Counted from the stretch's first letter, positions 51,091 to 60,985 are shown. The stretch is 64,000 nt of DNA from Leptospira_A soteropolitanensis (GCF_026151335.1 NZ_JAMQPP010000001.1), one strand, 5' to 3'. Notes: a model not told the origin generated them from the letters alone. Numbers and translations are program-made.

Positions 51091-51621
51091 TTACTTATTT
51101 TTACTCTCTCCCAGAATTTCCATCTGAGTCAGTTCTAATTCCGCTTCTTGAGCAATTTTGCTGGAATACGTATTTTTAATAATGTCCTGAAAAATCTGAT
51201 AGGCTTTGTCTTCCCGGCCCATACGGACAAAGGCTTTTCCTGAAATTAAATAGGATTCTAGGCCTTCTTCTGTATTGGGAAATTCTTTATATGTTTTTAG
51301 TTCATTTTCGGCAAGGGCTAAAATATCTCCCGTCATACGATAGTTGGAACTTAAAACCTTTCGGACATCTCTTGTTTTGGGATGGCCCGGGTAAAGTAAG
51401 AGAAAACTCTTACAAGATTCTACCGATTGGTAATGATTTCTATCTTCCAGAAATTCTTTGGCTTTTTGGTATAGAAGATCACCTTGTTTGGTGCGTTCAC
51501 TGGCAAAAATTTGACTGATGGATCGTTCTGCGGCTAGGGGAAAAAATCCCAAAGAGATAAGGATTCCCAAAGCGAAAAAAGCCTGTTTGCAATAATACCA
51601 AACTGTAGAATTCTGTCTCAT
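51091..51621 (-). CDS. TPR-like exported protein
   Basis: About 176 residues with an N-terminal signal or anchor segment (YCKQAFFALGILISLGFFPL) and a helical-repeat (TPR/YbgF-like) body: GDLLYQKAKEFLEDRN, SCKSFLLLYPGHPKTRDV, GLESYLISGKAFVRMGREDK. Such proteins serve as assembly scaffolds in the envelope. The ATG at 51621 is preferred because an open frame further upstream overlaps the VWA gene by 112 bases. It lies 29 bases after the VWA gene, so the two probably form an operon. Confidence 0.75.
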   Translation of the reverse strand: MRQNSTVWYYCKQAFFALGILISLGFFPLAAERSISQIFASERTKQGDLLYQKAKEFLEDRNHYQSVESCKSFLLLYPGHPKTRDVRKVLSSNYRMTGDILALAENELKTYKEFPNTEEGLESYLISGKAFVRMGREDKAYQIFQDIIKNTYSSKIAQEAELELTQMEILGESKNK

Positions 51622-51650
51622 TACTTTCAGTTTCGGTTGAAACCTGGGTT

Positions 51651-52724
51651 CTACTGAACGGGTTTTTCTTCCGAAAGGGCAAGAATTTTCGGAATTCCTG
51701 TTAGATCCCATAATTCTGCCGAGGCTCGCATTCGTTTTCCTCCAGGCAATCGAAAGATCCATTGGCCTTTTCCATCGGAACCTGATTTGAATTCGATTTG
51801 GTGTTTGGTAAGGTCACCCATCCTTCGTTCTCGCAAGGGTGGAATGGGAAAACTTCTATGTTTTTCTTCCTCTGGATAAAGATACAATTGGATCATATAA
51901 GAAGTGTTGGTTTGGCCGGTGAATTCATAATTTAGAATGAAACCTGGTTCGGATCCATCTTCATAAGGAAGGATATTTAAAATTTTGATTTGGTTTTGAG
52001 AATTTACGGAAGGGATTGTATTAGAAATGGTTTGTCCTGCGACAACTGTTGGCTCCAATTCAGAAGAAAAAAAGATCCGTTTAAAGGATGAATCATAGTC
52101 CTCTGGACGTTTTAAAGAATAATAATGTCCATCTCCAAGAACTGAAAGCCTTTTTAGATCCTCTTCTCCTTGCGGATCAATATCTATCCCTAGGATCTGC
52201 AAACGAAATTTTTTTCCAGAATTCTTCAATTGATACAGAACGGCTTTGGGATCTCCATCACAACTTTCCACACCATCAGAGATAAAAATAATTTCTGTTT
52301 CCTGTACATCATTCAAAAGAAATTCACCGACCACACTTAACGTTTGTGCAATCGGAGTGGAGCCTGCGGGAACAATATTGGAAATTTTTTGACTCACAAC
52401 AGAGGCAGCACCGCGTTGGATGGGGTGATATAACCTGGCAGAAGAACAACCAGGGATTCGGTTCCCGTAAGCCACAAGACCCACACTCACATCTTTGGGA
52501 AGGCCACCGAGAACTTGTAAAAGTTTTTCTTTAGCAATGGCCATTCGTGTTTTCCCATCCCATTTTTCTGTCATAGATCCACTGGCATCTAAAATAAAAA
52601 CATATCTTTTGTTAGGTTGTGATTGCGCGCTAATAGGAAAATCGAAAAGAAAAAACAAAATACTGCAAACAACGGTATAAAACCGGATCCAGGATTGTTC
52701 TTGGTATTTATTTTTTTTCCGCAC
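51651..52724 (-). CDS. VWA-domain exported protein
   Basis: A 357-residue protein with an N-terminal signal peptide (FYTVVCSILFFLFDFPISA). The von Willebrand A domain (residues 35-205) has a complete MIDAS: VFILDASGSMTEKW, then the Thr in AGSTPIAQTLS, and EIIFISDGVESCDGD. The C-terminal part is beta-rich, perhaps a carbohydrate- or protein-binding module. It is transcribed with the TPR-like gene downstream and may be a surface adhesin or periplasmic scaffold. Confidence 0.9.
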   Translation of the reverse strand: MRKKNKYQEQSWIRFYTVVCSILFFLFDFPISAQSQPNKRYVFILDASGSMTEKWDGKTRMAIAKEKLLQVLGGLPKDVSVGLVAYGNRIPGCSSARLYHPIQRGAASVVSQKISNIVPAGSTPIAQTLSVVGEFLLNDVQETEIIFISDGVESCDGDPKAVLYQLKNSGKKFRLQILGIDIDPQGEEDLKRLSVLGDGHYYSLKRPEDYDSSFKRIFFSSELEPTVVAGQTISNTIPSVNSQNQIKILNILPYEDGSEPGFILNYEFTGQTNTSYMIQLYLYPEEEKHRSFPIPPLRERRMGDLTKHQIEFKSGSDGKGQWIFRLPGGKRMRASAELWDLTGIPKILALSEEKPVQ

Positions 52725-52756
52725 CTGTACACCATCGGCGAAAATGCAAAGAGACC

Positions 52757-53380
52757 TTAGAGGGATTTGGGATCTAAAAAAGGTGGTTTTAAGAGATTTG
52801 GTTTTACGAGTAGGGGAGTCCTGTTGAAAGAAGAATACTCTCTTAAGAATCGCAAAATCATTTCACAAGTGGCTCCCCAAAGTAGACTATCGCCCAAATC
52901 AAAATAATATGCAAAGTGATCCCGACCTGGGATTTGAATGGCATAAAAAGGTTTGGCCCAAAGATCAGAAAAGGGGAGAAGAATGACCCTGTCCACTTCC
53001 TCTGAATTGTGATGAAAGGTTAAATCACCTTCGTAACTGGCTAAAAACGGGGTAATATGAAAACCGGTTCTTGTATGAAGTCCCTCTAGTTTTCCGAGAA
53101 CCTTTAGGGTGGAACGTTTGACTCCCATCTCTTCTTCCCATTCCCGGAGGGCGGTGATGAGGAGATTGGGATCTTCTTTTTCTTTCACTCCACCTGGAAA
53201 TGAAATTTGGCCTGGATGAGATTTTAGATGTTTGGAACGTTCTGTAAGAATGATTCCTTCTGCTATATCCTTCGATCCGAATAAAGGAAAAATAACTCCT
53301 GACTTTACTTCCGTTGTGTCAGGAATTTCATCGAAGTCCCTTGAAAGTTTTTCTACAAAGGACTGATAGGGTAACATCAA
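52757..53380 (-). CDS. NUDIX hydrolase (CoA pyrophosphatase-like)
   Basis: A 207-residue NUDIX protein. The sequence GQISFPGGVKEKED with LREWEEEMGV contains the Nudix box GX5EX7REUXEEXGU, and the SFPGG part matches the CoA-pyrophosphatase signature (UPF0035). It hydrolyses CoA or a related nucleoside diphosphate to phosphopantetheine and AMP. It starts with a 4-base overlap of the upstream RNase D gene, so the two are co-translated. Confidence 0.9.
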   Translation of the reverse strand: MMLPYQSFVEKLSRDFDEIPDTTEVKSGVIFPLFGSKDIAEGIILTERSKHLKSHPGQISFPGGVKEKEDPNLLITALREWEEEMGVKRSTLKVLGKLEGLHTRTGFHITPFLASYEGDLTFHHNSEEVDRVILLPFSDLWAKPFYAIQIPGRDHFAYYFDLGDSLLWGATCEMILRFLREYSSFNRTPLLVKPNLLKPPFLDPKSL

Positions 53381-54597
53381 CCCTCGTCTTTCGAGTTTTG
53401 GTTTTGTTTTTTCCTACGTTTGGCAACAAATGCTTCTTTGGAACGAATGGCCACCAAACGGTTGATCATTGAATCAAAAGGAAGTCCTTGGATGGCAGCA
53501 AGTAAACTAGGCCCGTAGTTTTGTACTTTCCAATCAGAAAACACATGAAGGGCTTTTAGTTCTTCTAAACTTTTTGGTGCGGCACGTAAAATGACTATGA
53601 GTTGTTTATTGGATGGCAGAAGTGAGTGCTCCATTCGTCTAGCACGCATAATACGAAGTCGCCATTTTTTAGCATTTTCAAATTTGTGATTTTCTTCTTC
53701 GTTTAGGTCTTCCCCATGACGTTTGGATAACTCAGAGGTATCAATGGGATCACTATATTCTGCTATTAAAAGTTTGTAGATTTCTGTTCCGTCTTTTTTA
53801 CCAAACCAATCAATACATTTTTCTTCGTTTGGTTGTTCTTTGACTGCTTGTGATAACCTGTCGTTATTAAAAACTCGAAAACTTGCTTTGTTGATTCGTT
53901 TTGCTTTTTCATCTCGGTAACGAAGTAGTTCTAAGATTTTCCTTCGTTCCAGCGGAGTGAAATTAAGTATGTCTGGAAACTTTCCTAGAGAAAAACCTTC
54001 TCCTTCTTTGGCTACATACTCTTCAGATGCAATGAATTCAAATTCAGATTTAGCCTCATCGTAGAGACCTCTACGTTTGAGTTCTTCTTCCATTTTCAAC
54101 CAAATGGATTCTAAATAAGCGGTATCGAGGGCTGCGTATTTTAGCTGTTGTTTTTGGAGGGGACGAATTTCCCAATTAGACTTCTGTTCTACTTTGGAAA
54201 GTGTAACTTTATGATAATGTTCGACAACATGGGATAATGAACTTTGTTCTAAAGATAACAACCGAGAACTAATCATTGTATCGGCTGTGTTCACAAACTT
54301 AAACCCAAAATCTCTTTTTAAGGCTTTGATATCATCTTGTGCCGAATGAAAAATTTTCAGAATGTTCGGATCTTCAAACAAAGGACCCAAAGCTGACAAA
54401 TTTGTGATCTTTAGAGGGTCAATCAGGTAGTTTTTGCCATTAGAATTGATCTGAATGAGGCAAACTTTGGGGTAGTACGTGTAATAACCGGAGGACTCGG
54501 TGTCGATCGACATGATTTTGGACTGTCTGAGATTGATCAGAGCTAAATCCAAAGCTTTTGCTGTATCAACGAGAATATAGTTGGAATTGATTTGCAT
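53377..54597 (-). CDS. rnd: Ribonuclease D
   Basis: A 406-residue DEDDy-family 3'-5' exoribonuclease. The motifs are MSIDTESSGYYTYYPKVCLI (Asp32, Glu34), KIFHSAQDDIKAL (Asp88), and YAALDTAYL (Asp and Tyr of the DEDDy site). The C-terminal part has an HRDC domain (residues about 210-290: LTPLERRKILELLRYRDEKA). It trims tRNA and other RNA 3' ends. The gene is divergent from purF, and a 41-base gap separates the starts. Confidence 0.95.
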   Translation of the reverse strand: MQINSNYILVDTAKALDLALINLRQSKIMSIDTESSGYYTYYPKVCLIQINSNGKNYLIDPLKITNLSALGPLFEDPNILKIFHSAQDDIKALKRDFGFKFVNTADTMISSRLLSLEQSSLSHVVEHYHKVTLSKVEQKSNWEIRPLQKQQLKYAALDTAYLESIWLKMEEELKRRGLYDEAKSEFEFIASEEYVAKEGEGFSLGKFPDILNFTPLERRKILELLRYRDEKAKRINKASFRVFNNDRLSQAVKEQPNEEKCIDWFGKKDGTEIYKLLIAEYSDPIDTSELSKRHGEDLNEEENHKFENAKKWRLRIMRARRMEHSLLPSNKQLIVILRAAPKSLEELKALHVFSDWKVQNYGPSLLAAIQGLPFDSMINRLVAIRSKEAFVAKRRKKQNQNSKDEG

Positions 54598-54638
54598 CTA
54601 ATTGGGATTTTGGAAATACTGCAATTGTCATTCTAACA

Positions 54639-56066
54639 ATGATTCTCCAATCTGACAAACCAAAAGAAGAATGTGCCATATACGGCATCTACAATAGCAA
54701 GGAAGCTGCTAATTTTACCTACCTAGGTTTGTACTCGATGCAACACCGTGGCCAGGAGTCCAGTGGGATCGTCTCAACGGATGGTTCCCACTTATACCGG
54801 TATGCCAATATGGGCCTTGTGGCAAATATCTTCACTCAACCGAAGATCAAAGAGCTCATTGGCGATGCGGCCATTGGTCACAACCGGTATTCCACAACCG
54901 GGGCGAGTTTTCTCAGGAATGCCCAGCCTATACGTGTGGAATCCCACCTTGGTCCTGTGGCTCTTGCCCACAATGGAAACCTAGTCAACTCGTGGGACAT
55001 TCGCAATCGTTTGGAACGGGACGGATCTATTTTCCAAACCACCATCGATTCGGAAGTCATTGTCCACCTTATGGCAAAAAGCCATAAAACAGATCTTCTT
55101 GAAGCCCTCTGTGAATCCCTGGCCCAAGTTCGGGGTGCCTATTCTCTGTTAGTTTTAACTCCTAGATATCTGATTGCTGTGCGAGATCCCAATGGTTTCC
55201 GCCCACTTGTGATGGGGAAACGTTCGGATGGGGCCATCGTGTTTGCATCTGAAACTTGCGCTTTCGATATCACGGATACCGAATATGTAAGAGACGTAGA
55301 ACCGGGAGAGATGGTTGTTATTGATCATACCGGAATGCGGTCTCTTTATCCATTCCCAAAAGCAAAACCAAGTCTTTGTATTTTTGAATATATTTACTTC
55401 GCAAGACCTGATTCTTACATTTTTGAAGAGTCAGTTTATAAAGTTAGAAAATCTCTCGGTCGCCAACTAGCTCGTGTTATGCCAGTGGAGGCAGATGTAA
55501 TCATTCCAGTTCCTGATTCTGCCAATATTGCAGCTCTTGGTTACAGCGAAGAGTCAGGGATTCCTTACCAAAGCGGACTCATTCGTTCTCATTACATTGG
55601 TCGTACGTTCATTGAACCGGATCAGAAAATTCGGGACTTTGGTGCGAAAATCAAATACAATGTGGTGAAAGAAGTAGTGAACGGAAAACGAGTGGTGATT
55701 ATCGACGACTCGGTGATGCGCGGAACCACAAGCCGTAAAATCATCAAAATGATTCGTAATGCAGGTGCTAAAGAAATCCATTTTCGAGTTTCGGCACCGC
55801 CAACAGTCGCACCTTGTTACTACGGAATTGACATTCCAACACATAAGGAACTCATTGCGTCCACACATACCATTGAAGAAATTCAAAAGTATCTTCGTGT
55901 GGATTCCCTGGCTTATTTAACATTGGATACAATGCACAAAGCAGTGGAAGGACATAAGGGTGGTGGGTTTTGCGATGCGTGTTTTACGTCCAATTATCCT
56001 GTGGAATTTCAAGACCATGCTGGAAACCAAAAGTCCCTATTTACGGAATATGCGACGGAAGAGTAA
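54639..56066 (+). CDS. purF: Amidophosphoribosyltransferase
   Basis: A 475-residue PurF, the first committed enzyme of purine synthesis (PRPP plus glutamine to phosphoribosylamine). The glutaminase nucleophile is Cys12, after an 11-residue propeptide (MILQSDKPKEE) that is cleaved. HNRYSTTGAS and SGIVSTDGS mark the glutaminase domain, and VVIIDDSVMRGTTS is the PRPP-binding loop. Length is normal for the family. Its stop codon overlaps the queD start (TAATG), so it heads the purF-queD-queC operon. Confidence 0.97.
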   Translation: MILQSDKPKEECAIYGIYNSKEAANFTYLGLYSMQHRGQESSGIVSTDGSHLYRYANMGLVANIFTQPKIKELIGDAAIGHNRYSTTGASFLRNAQPIRVESHLGPVALAHNGNLVNSWDIRNRLERDGSIFQTTIDSEVIVHLMAKSHKTDLLEALCESLAQVRGAYSLLVLTPRYLIAVRDPNGFRPLVMGKRSDGAIVFASETCAFDITDTEYVRDVEPGEMVVIDHTGMRSLYPFPKAKPSLCIFEYIYFARPDSYIFEESVYKVRKSLGRQLARVMPVEADVIIPVPDSANIAALGYSEESGIPYQSGLIRSHYIGRTFIEPDQKIRDFGAKIKYNVVKEVVNGKRVVIIDDSVMRGTTSRKIIKMIRNAGAKEIHFRVSAPPTVAPCYYGIDIPTHKELIASTHTIEEIQKYLRVDSLAYLTLDTMHKAVEGHKGGGFCDACFTSNYPVEFQDHAGNQKSLFTEYATEE

Positions 56067-56440
56067 TGGAAGAGCTTGAACTTTCCAAAACCTTTGGTTT
56101 TGAAGCCGCCCATTTTTTACCCAATGTGCCCGAAGGCCATAAATGCAAAAGAATGCATGGCCATAGTTTTCGTTTTGCTGTGTATCTCAAAGGGGAAATA
56201 GATCCTCATACGGGTTGGATTATGGATTTTGGTGAATTAAAATCCATCGTAAAACCAATCTTAGATGAACATTTAGATCATTATGTATTAAATGAGGTTC
56301 CAGGATTAGAAAATCCTACGAGCGAAAACATTGCGGTATGGCTCTGGAACCAATTGAAACCAAAACTTCCATTACTTGATAAAATTACTTTGTACGAAAC
56401 TTGCACTAGCTCCTGTGTTTATAGAGGGCCAAAAAGTTAA
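56066..56440 (+). CDS. queD: 6-carboxytetrahydropterin synthase
   Basis: A 124-residue QueD/PTPS enzyme. Zinc ligands are the His residues in FEAAHFLPN and RMHGHSFRF, and the catalytic Cys sits in EGHKCKRMHG. GWIMDFGELK and HLDHYVLNE complete the pattern. It forms 6-carboxytetrahydropterin from 7,8-dihydroneopterin triphosphate in queuosine synthesis. The ATG at 56066 was chosen because it overlaps the purF stop; an open frame further upstream lies in purF. Confidence 0.93.
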   Translation: MEELELSKTFGFEAAHFLPNVPEGHKCKRMHGHSFRFAVYLKGEIDPHTGWIMDFGELKSIVKPILDEHLDHYVLNEVPGLENPTSENIAVWLWNQLKPKLPLLDKITLYETCTSSCVYRGPKS

Positions 56441-57196
56441 ATGGTTTCCGTTTCGGATTCCTCTCTTAAACCCAAATCCGAAAAAAAAGGTGCCGTTGTA
56501 CTTTTGTCAGGTGGACTCGATTCAACCACATGTTTGTATTTTGCAGCCAAAGAATTTGGTTATCCCAAAAACAAAAAATTACCAATACTCGCTTTATCTT
56601 TTGATTATTCTCAAAAACATAAAATTGAACTGATCAAAAGTAAAAAAATCGCGAAAACTCTCGGAATCAAACATGTGATCCAAAAATTGGATCCTGGATT
56701 TTTTTTAGGAAGTTCTCTCACCGAAAAAAAAATTAAAGTGAGAAAGAACGCAAAATCCTTGTTTAGTGGGATCGAAGAAGAAATTCCTAATACCTATGTC
56801 CCTGGTCGCAATATTTTATTTCTTTCCTTTGCCTTGTCACTCGCGGAAGGTCATGGGTATGATTCCATTTATATTGGAGTCAATGCACTTGATTATTCTG
56901 GATATCCCGATTGCCGGCCTGAATTTATCGAATCCTTTCAAAAGATGGCAAATCTTGGGACAAAAAAAGGGGTGAGTGGGGATGGTGATTCCATTCAAAT
57001 CAAAACTCCACTTTTGCATTTAGGTAAAAAAGAAATTATTGAACTCGGAATCGAAGTAGACGCACCACTCCACCTAACGCATTCTTGTTATGATCCTGTG
57101 TTTGGGAAACCTTGTGGCAAATGTGATTCTTGCATTTTAAGAGCAAAAGGATTTTTGGAAGCTGGAATTTTAGACCCAGCTTTATCATTTCGATAA
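56441..57196 (+). CDS. queC: 7-cyano-7-deazaguanine synthase
   Basis: A 251-residue QueC. The PP-loop VVLLSGGLDSTTCLYFA binds ATP, YVPGRNILFLSFAL is a family block, and the C-terminal zinc site is DPVFGKPCGKCDSC. It converts carboxy-deazaguanine to preQ0 with ammonia and ATP, on the path to queuosine. It starts at the base after the queD stop codon. Together the two genes give two steps of preQ0 synthesis; queE and queF are not in the window. Confidence 0.95.
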   Translation: MVSVSDSSLKPKSEKKGAVVLLSGGLDSTTCLYFAAKEFGYPKNKKLPILALSFDYSQKHKIELIKSKKIAKTLGIKHVIQKLDPGFFLGSSLTEKKIKVRKNAKSLFSGIEEEIPNTYVPGRNILFLSFALSLAEGHGYDSIYIGVNALDYSGYPDCRPEFIESFQKMANLGTKKGVSGDGDSIQIKTPLLHLGKKEIIELGIEVDAPLHLTHSCYDPVFGKPCGKCDSCILRAKGFLEAGILDPALSFR

Positions 57197-57212
57197 ATTT
57201 TGAAAGGGTTCT

Positions 57213-58634
57213 ATGAAAATTCGAATACTGTTTTTTTTCTTTATCCTTCTCCTATCTTTTCAATGTAAACTAAGTAATCTCAATAATCCGTCTGACTCCC
57301 AGTCAAAAGCTTACTTGGAAACAGCATTGTGGAATTGCGTATATAGACTAGTTCCATGTTATGAAATTACACAACAAAACAAAGGCATTAAACAATGGAC
57401 TAGATTGTTAGGTGGCACTTCGTCTGTTGCAACTAATTCTTTCGCTTCTGCAACAGATTTCGATGGGAATAACTATATCGCTGGTAAAGTGGATGGAGCC
57501 CTGCCTGGACAAACGAAAGTATCTTCTGGTTTTAATACGGATTTATTTCTTGCAAAATACAACTCATTAGGAGACCTCCAGTGGGTTCGACAATTGGGTT
57601 CTTTAAGTAATTATGGTTCGGATCTGCAGTCAATTCATGTAGATTCCTTTGGTGATATTATTGTGACAGGACTAACCCAAGGTTCTTTTGGAGAATATAC
57701 TTCAACAGAATATGGTTTAGTTTTATTAAAGTATTCTCCATCAGGAGAAAAACTTTGGACAAAAATATTTTATGGACATTCAGGATTAGTGACTGCCGGT
57801 GTGGGAGTCACTTCTGATTTACAAGGGAATATTTATGTTACCGGACATACTGAATTAACAAATATTAACGGAGAAATCGCTAATGGAATTTATAATCTGA
57901 TTCTATTTAAGTATGATCGAACAGGGAATTTGTTATGGACTCGGATTTTAGCTGAGACTTCAGGAAGTTTGATTTACGGATACAAAATTACCTACGATCG
58001 TTTCTCTAACCAACTTTTTGTGAGTGGTCATGCCACGGGACCTGGAACTTTTTTAGGCCAAACCATCGGAAATACTCAGGGAAGTTTTATCGCTGCTTTT
58101 CGCGATGATGGCGTAAATACTTGGGCAAACATTGTCGGTCAGGCAGGAACAAGTGTTTTTGCGCGAGGAATAGCTTCCGATAAAAGAGGATCCATTTACT
58201 TAACTGGTGAATTGAGTGGATTGCCGATTGATGGGCAAACTTTTTCTGGTGCAACTGCTGAGATCCTTATAAAATACAAAGTGGGCGGAGTTAGAGAATG
58301 GACAAAGCTACGAGGAGCCGGCATAGGAACAACCACTACTTCTCGGGGTGTTTATGCCGACAATGCTGGGAACGTATATACAACTGGTTGGACAACTGGG
58401 AATCTATCGGGTGTTAGTTTGAATGGAGCGCAGGATGTTTATTTGTCTAAATATCATTTTAATGGAAACTTAGAATGGACAAGACTATCTGGAAGCCCAT
58501 CTGTTACTTTAGATGGGATGGCTTTGTCTTCAGACCGTTATGGAACCATCTTTCTGACAGGTGGGACAACGGGAAACTTTGATGGCCAAATAAAAACAGG
58601 TGCAAAAGATGCATTTGTCATTCAATATAAATAA
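57213..58634 (+). CDS. SBBP-repeat lipoprotein 1
   Basis: A 473-residue lipoprotein (signal MKIRILFFFFILLLSFQC, lipobox Cys19). The mature part is a beta-propeller of SBBP-type repeats, each with a core like DLQWVRQLGS, GNIYVTGHTE, GDIIVTGLTQG, GSIYLTGELSG and GTIFLTGGTTGN, about 45-50 residues apart. Such Leptospira proteins are surface candidates. It is followed after 22 bases by a close paralogue. The ATG lies 16 bases after queC, so it may be read from the same mRNA. Confidence 0.88.
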   Translation: MKIRILFFFFILLLSFQCKLSNLNNPSDSQSKAYLETALWNCVYRLVPCYEITQQNKGIKQWTRLLGGTSSVATNSFASATDFDGNNYIAGKVDGALPGQTKVSSGFNTDLFLAKYNSLGDLQWVRQLGSLSNYGSDLQSIHVDSFGDIIVTGLTQGSFGEYTSTEYGLVLLKYSPSGEKLWTKIFYGHSGLVTAGVGVTSDLQGNIYVTGHTELTNINGEIANGIYNLILFKYDRTGNLLWTRILAETSGSLIYGYKITYDRFSNQLFVSGHATGPGTFLGQTIGNTQGSFIAAFRDDGVNTWANIVGQAGTSVFARGIASDKRGSIYLTGELSGLPIDGQTFSGATAEILIKYKVGGVREWTKLRGAGIGTTTTSRGVYADNAGNVYTTGWTTGNLSGVSLNGAQDVYLSKYHFNGNLEWTRLSGSPSVTLDGMALSSDRYGTIFLTGGTTGNFDGQIKTGAKDAFVIQYK

Positions 58635-58656
58635 TTTCCATAGTTAGAACTTTTTT

Positions 58657-60066
58657 ATGCAAATGCGATTCTTTTTATACCTAACGATTTTGGCTTTTAG
58701 CTTATGTAAACCTTTGTCATTGAACAACCCCGCAGATCCGCGCTCCAATTCCTTTTGGAAAATGGAATTATTACGCTGTTTACTTGGGGAAATTGACTGT
58801 ATTGAAATCCCTCAGGACAACCAAGGGATCAAACAATGGACAAAGTTTTTAGGTGCCACAGGTGGTGTTCTAACAGCCGGGCAATCCACTGCCACTGATC
58901 GTTCTGGAAACGTATATTTAGTGGGAACTACGACAGGCTCCCTTGCTGGACAACCAAAAATATCTCCAAGTTCTTATAATGATATCTTAATAGCAAAATT
59001 TGATAGTAATGGAAATCTTTTGTGGGTTCGTCAAGTGGGTAGTACAGGCATTGCTTCCACTTATGCCGAAGTGGCACATTTTGATAAGTGGGGTGATTTG
59101 TATATCGTCGGTTCTTCCGGTGGTCCATTCAATGAATATTCAGGAAATGGTGCAGGAAGTTTACTTCTCAAAGTGCATCCCTCTGGACTTGTACTCTGGA
59201 CAAGAATTTTCCCAACGGGAAGTGAAACATTAGGATCGGGAGTCACTACGGATACTGATGGAAATGTTTATATCACTGGCAATACCGAAGAACAAGTCAT
59301 CAACGGAGAAACTGCTCTTGGCGGAAGAAATACTTTTATCTTTAAGTATAGTCGCGGCGGGGATTATATTTGGACAAGGCTTATTGATAATGGTGGGCCA
59401 AGTTCCTATGGGCAACAGATGCAATATGATTCGTATTCGAAAAGTATCTTAATCGCAGGACAGGTAGGTGGCACTGGAACTTTTTTCGGAAATTCATTGC
59501 CCGGTGGATTGATGGATTCCTATTTACTTTCCTTAAGCACGAATGGAAACATTCAATGGGTTCGACTCCTGGGAGTTTCAGGTGGGACTACTAGTGCAAG
59601 AGCTATATCTGTGGATCAAAAAGGATCAGTGTATATTACAGGAGATGCGAATGCAGATATTGATGGCCAAACAAAGTCAGGATCTATCGTTCAATTTTTA
59701 ACTCGATACAAGGTTTCTGGAGAAAAAGTTTGGACACGTCTGCTTGGCGGAGGAGGTTCCAGTAACACTTTTTCTTACGGTATTTACGCCGATAATGCAT
59801 CTCATATTTATACAGTTGGAAGTAGTACTGGAAATTTACCTGGTTTTAGTTTGGTCGGAACGCAAGATTCCTATCTCTCTAAATACGATGCAAATGGAAA
59901 TCTGATTTGGATTCGTATTTCGGGAAATAGTAGTTCCACTATTTATGGAAGGGGAATTTCCTCTGATAAGTACGGAACTTTATATGTGTCTGGATCTACT
60001 GATGGAAGTTTTGATGGCCAAATCAAACAAGGAACAAACGATGCTTTTTTAAGTAAGTATCAATAG
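58657..60066 (+). CDS. SBBP-repeat lipoprotein 2
   Basis: A 469-residue tandem paralogue of the preceding gene, with the same domain layout. The signal peptide MQMRFFLYLTILAFSLC has its lipid Cys at residue 17. Repeats are GNVYLVGTTTG, GDLYIVGSSGG, GNVYITGNTEE, GSVYITGDANA, HIYTVGSSTGN and GTLYVSGSTDG. The shared N-terminus (LNNPADPRSNSF, QGIKQWTKFLGATGG) confirms a duplication. It closes the run and ends in a strong terminator. Confidence 0.88.
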   Translation: MQMRFFLYLTILAFSLCKPLSLNNPADPRSNSFWKMELLRCLLGEIDCIEIPQDNQGIKQWTKFLGATGGVLTAGQSTATDRSGNVYLVGTTTGSLAGQPKISPSSYNDILIAKFDSNGNLLWVRQVGSTGIASTYAEVAHFDKWGDLYIVGSSGGPFNEYSGNGAGSLLLKVHPSGLVLWTRIFPTGSETLGSGVTTDTDGNVYITGNTEEQVINGETALGGRNTFIFKYSRGGDYIWTRLIDNGGPSSYGQQMQYDSYSKSILIAGQVGGTGTFFGNSLPGGLMDSYLLSLSTNGNIQWVRLLGVSGGTTSARAISVDQKGSVYITGDANADIDGQTKSGSIVQFLTRYKVSGEKVWTRLLGGGGSSNTFSYGIYADNASHIYTVGSSTGNLPGFSLVGTQDSYLSKYDANGNLIWIRISGNSSSTIYGRGISSDKYGTLYVSGSTDGSFDGQIKQGTNDAFLSKYQ

Positions 60067-60253
60067 GTTCAAAGAAAAATTACAATTATGCATATTTTAA
60101 ATATGAAAACTTAGGAGATACATACATTCTATTTAGTTCGTTATCTAATAGTTTATTTTATGAAAATAGTAAACTCTCAAATGGTAAAGAGATCATGAGA
60201 GGATTTTATATTTCAGCGTCAACGGTCTTTTAACAAATCACCGATTGAATTAA

Positions 60254-60298
60254 AAATACATTCGTAACCGTTTGTTGCAATGCGGTACGAATGTATTT
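60254..60298. terminator. Bidirectional terminator
   Basis: A perfect 13-bp stem AAATACATTCGTA/TACGAATGTATTT plus an inner CCG/CGG, with A and T runs on the sides. It lies between convergent genes (SBBP lipoprotein 2 and the SDR gene). Confidence 0.88.
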
Positions 60299-60312
60299 TA
60301 AGTTTATTTGAA

Positions 60313-60960
60313 CTAATAACCGACTGTAAATCGACTTTTTATATGATTTCTATCTTCAAGTTCATCTACAAAAGCTTTTACTAAGTCGGCCAGGGAAATA
60401 CGGCTCTGTCCATTGGAGTCAACCAGTAGAGACTCTTTAGAGACCCGATACTTACCTGTTTTTGGTCCTTCTGGATCAATGACTGCTGAAGGAGAAAGAA
60501 AGGTCCATTCTAAGTCATTTTCTGATCGTAAGTGGTTTAGAATTTGTCTGGCACCATCTGCACCGGCAAAATATTCTTTTGGAAACTCAGGAGTGTCAAT
60601 CAATTGTAATCCAGGTTGTACTTCTAATGATCCTGCACCACCCATAACAATGATTCTTTTGACTCCAGCTTTTTTTGTAGCGTTGAGAATCGACAAAGAA
60701 CCCTTTATCATGTTATCTCGAATATTGGGATCTGTCCAACCTGGATTGTAAGAATCTAAAACAGCATCTGAACCTGCTATGATTTTTGCCAAACCATCTG
60801 TATCAAAGATATCTCCTTTGATTTTCTTTAAGTTTGGGTGTTCCAGTTTTAGTTTATTCGGATCCCGCAGAATTGCCGTCACCTGGTATCCTTTGTTTAA
60901 ACTTTCATCTAAAGTTTTACTACCGATAAAACCTGTGGCTCCGATTAATGTAATTTTCAT
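60313..60960 (-). CDS. NAD(P)H-binding atypical SDR (NmrA-like)
   Basis: A 215-residue Rossmann protein: MKITLIGATGFIGSKTLDES with the Gly-rich loop, then ALRDP-like AILRDPNKLKLEHPNLK, GDIFDTDGLAKIIAGSDAV, and IIVMGGAGSLEV. It lacks the classic Tyr-x-x-x-Lys pair, so it is an atypical SDR of the YesF/NmrA type, perhaps a redox sensor or reductase. It follows the Rrf2 gene by 69 bases, with a copy of the same inverted repeat (TGTAA-N9-TTACA) in between, so Rrf2 probably controls it. Confidence 0.9.
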   Translation of the reverse strand: MKITLIGATGFIGSKTLDESLNKGYQVTAILRDPNKLKLEHPNLKKIKGDIFDTDGLAKIIAGSDAVLDSYNPGWTDPNIRDNMIKGSLSILNATKKAGVKRIIVMGGAGSLEVQPGLQLIDTPEFPKEYFAGADGARQILNHLRSENDLEWTFLSPSAVIDPEGPKTGKYRVSKESLLVDSNGQSRISLADLVKAFVDELEDRNHIKSRFTVGY

Positions 60961-60985
60961 TTTTATCTCCTATTAATTGTTTTGT

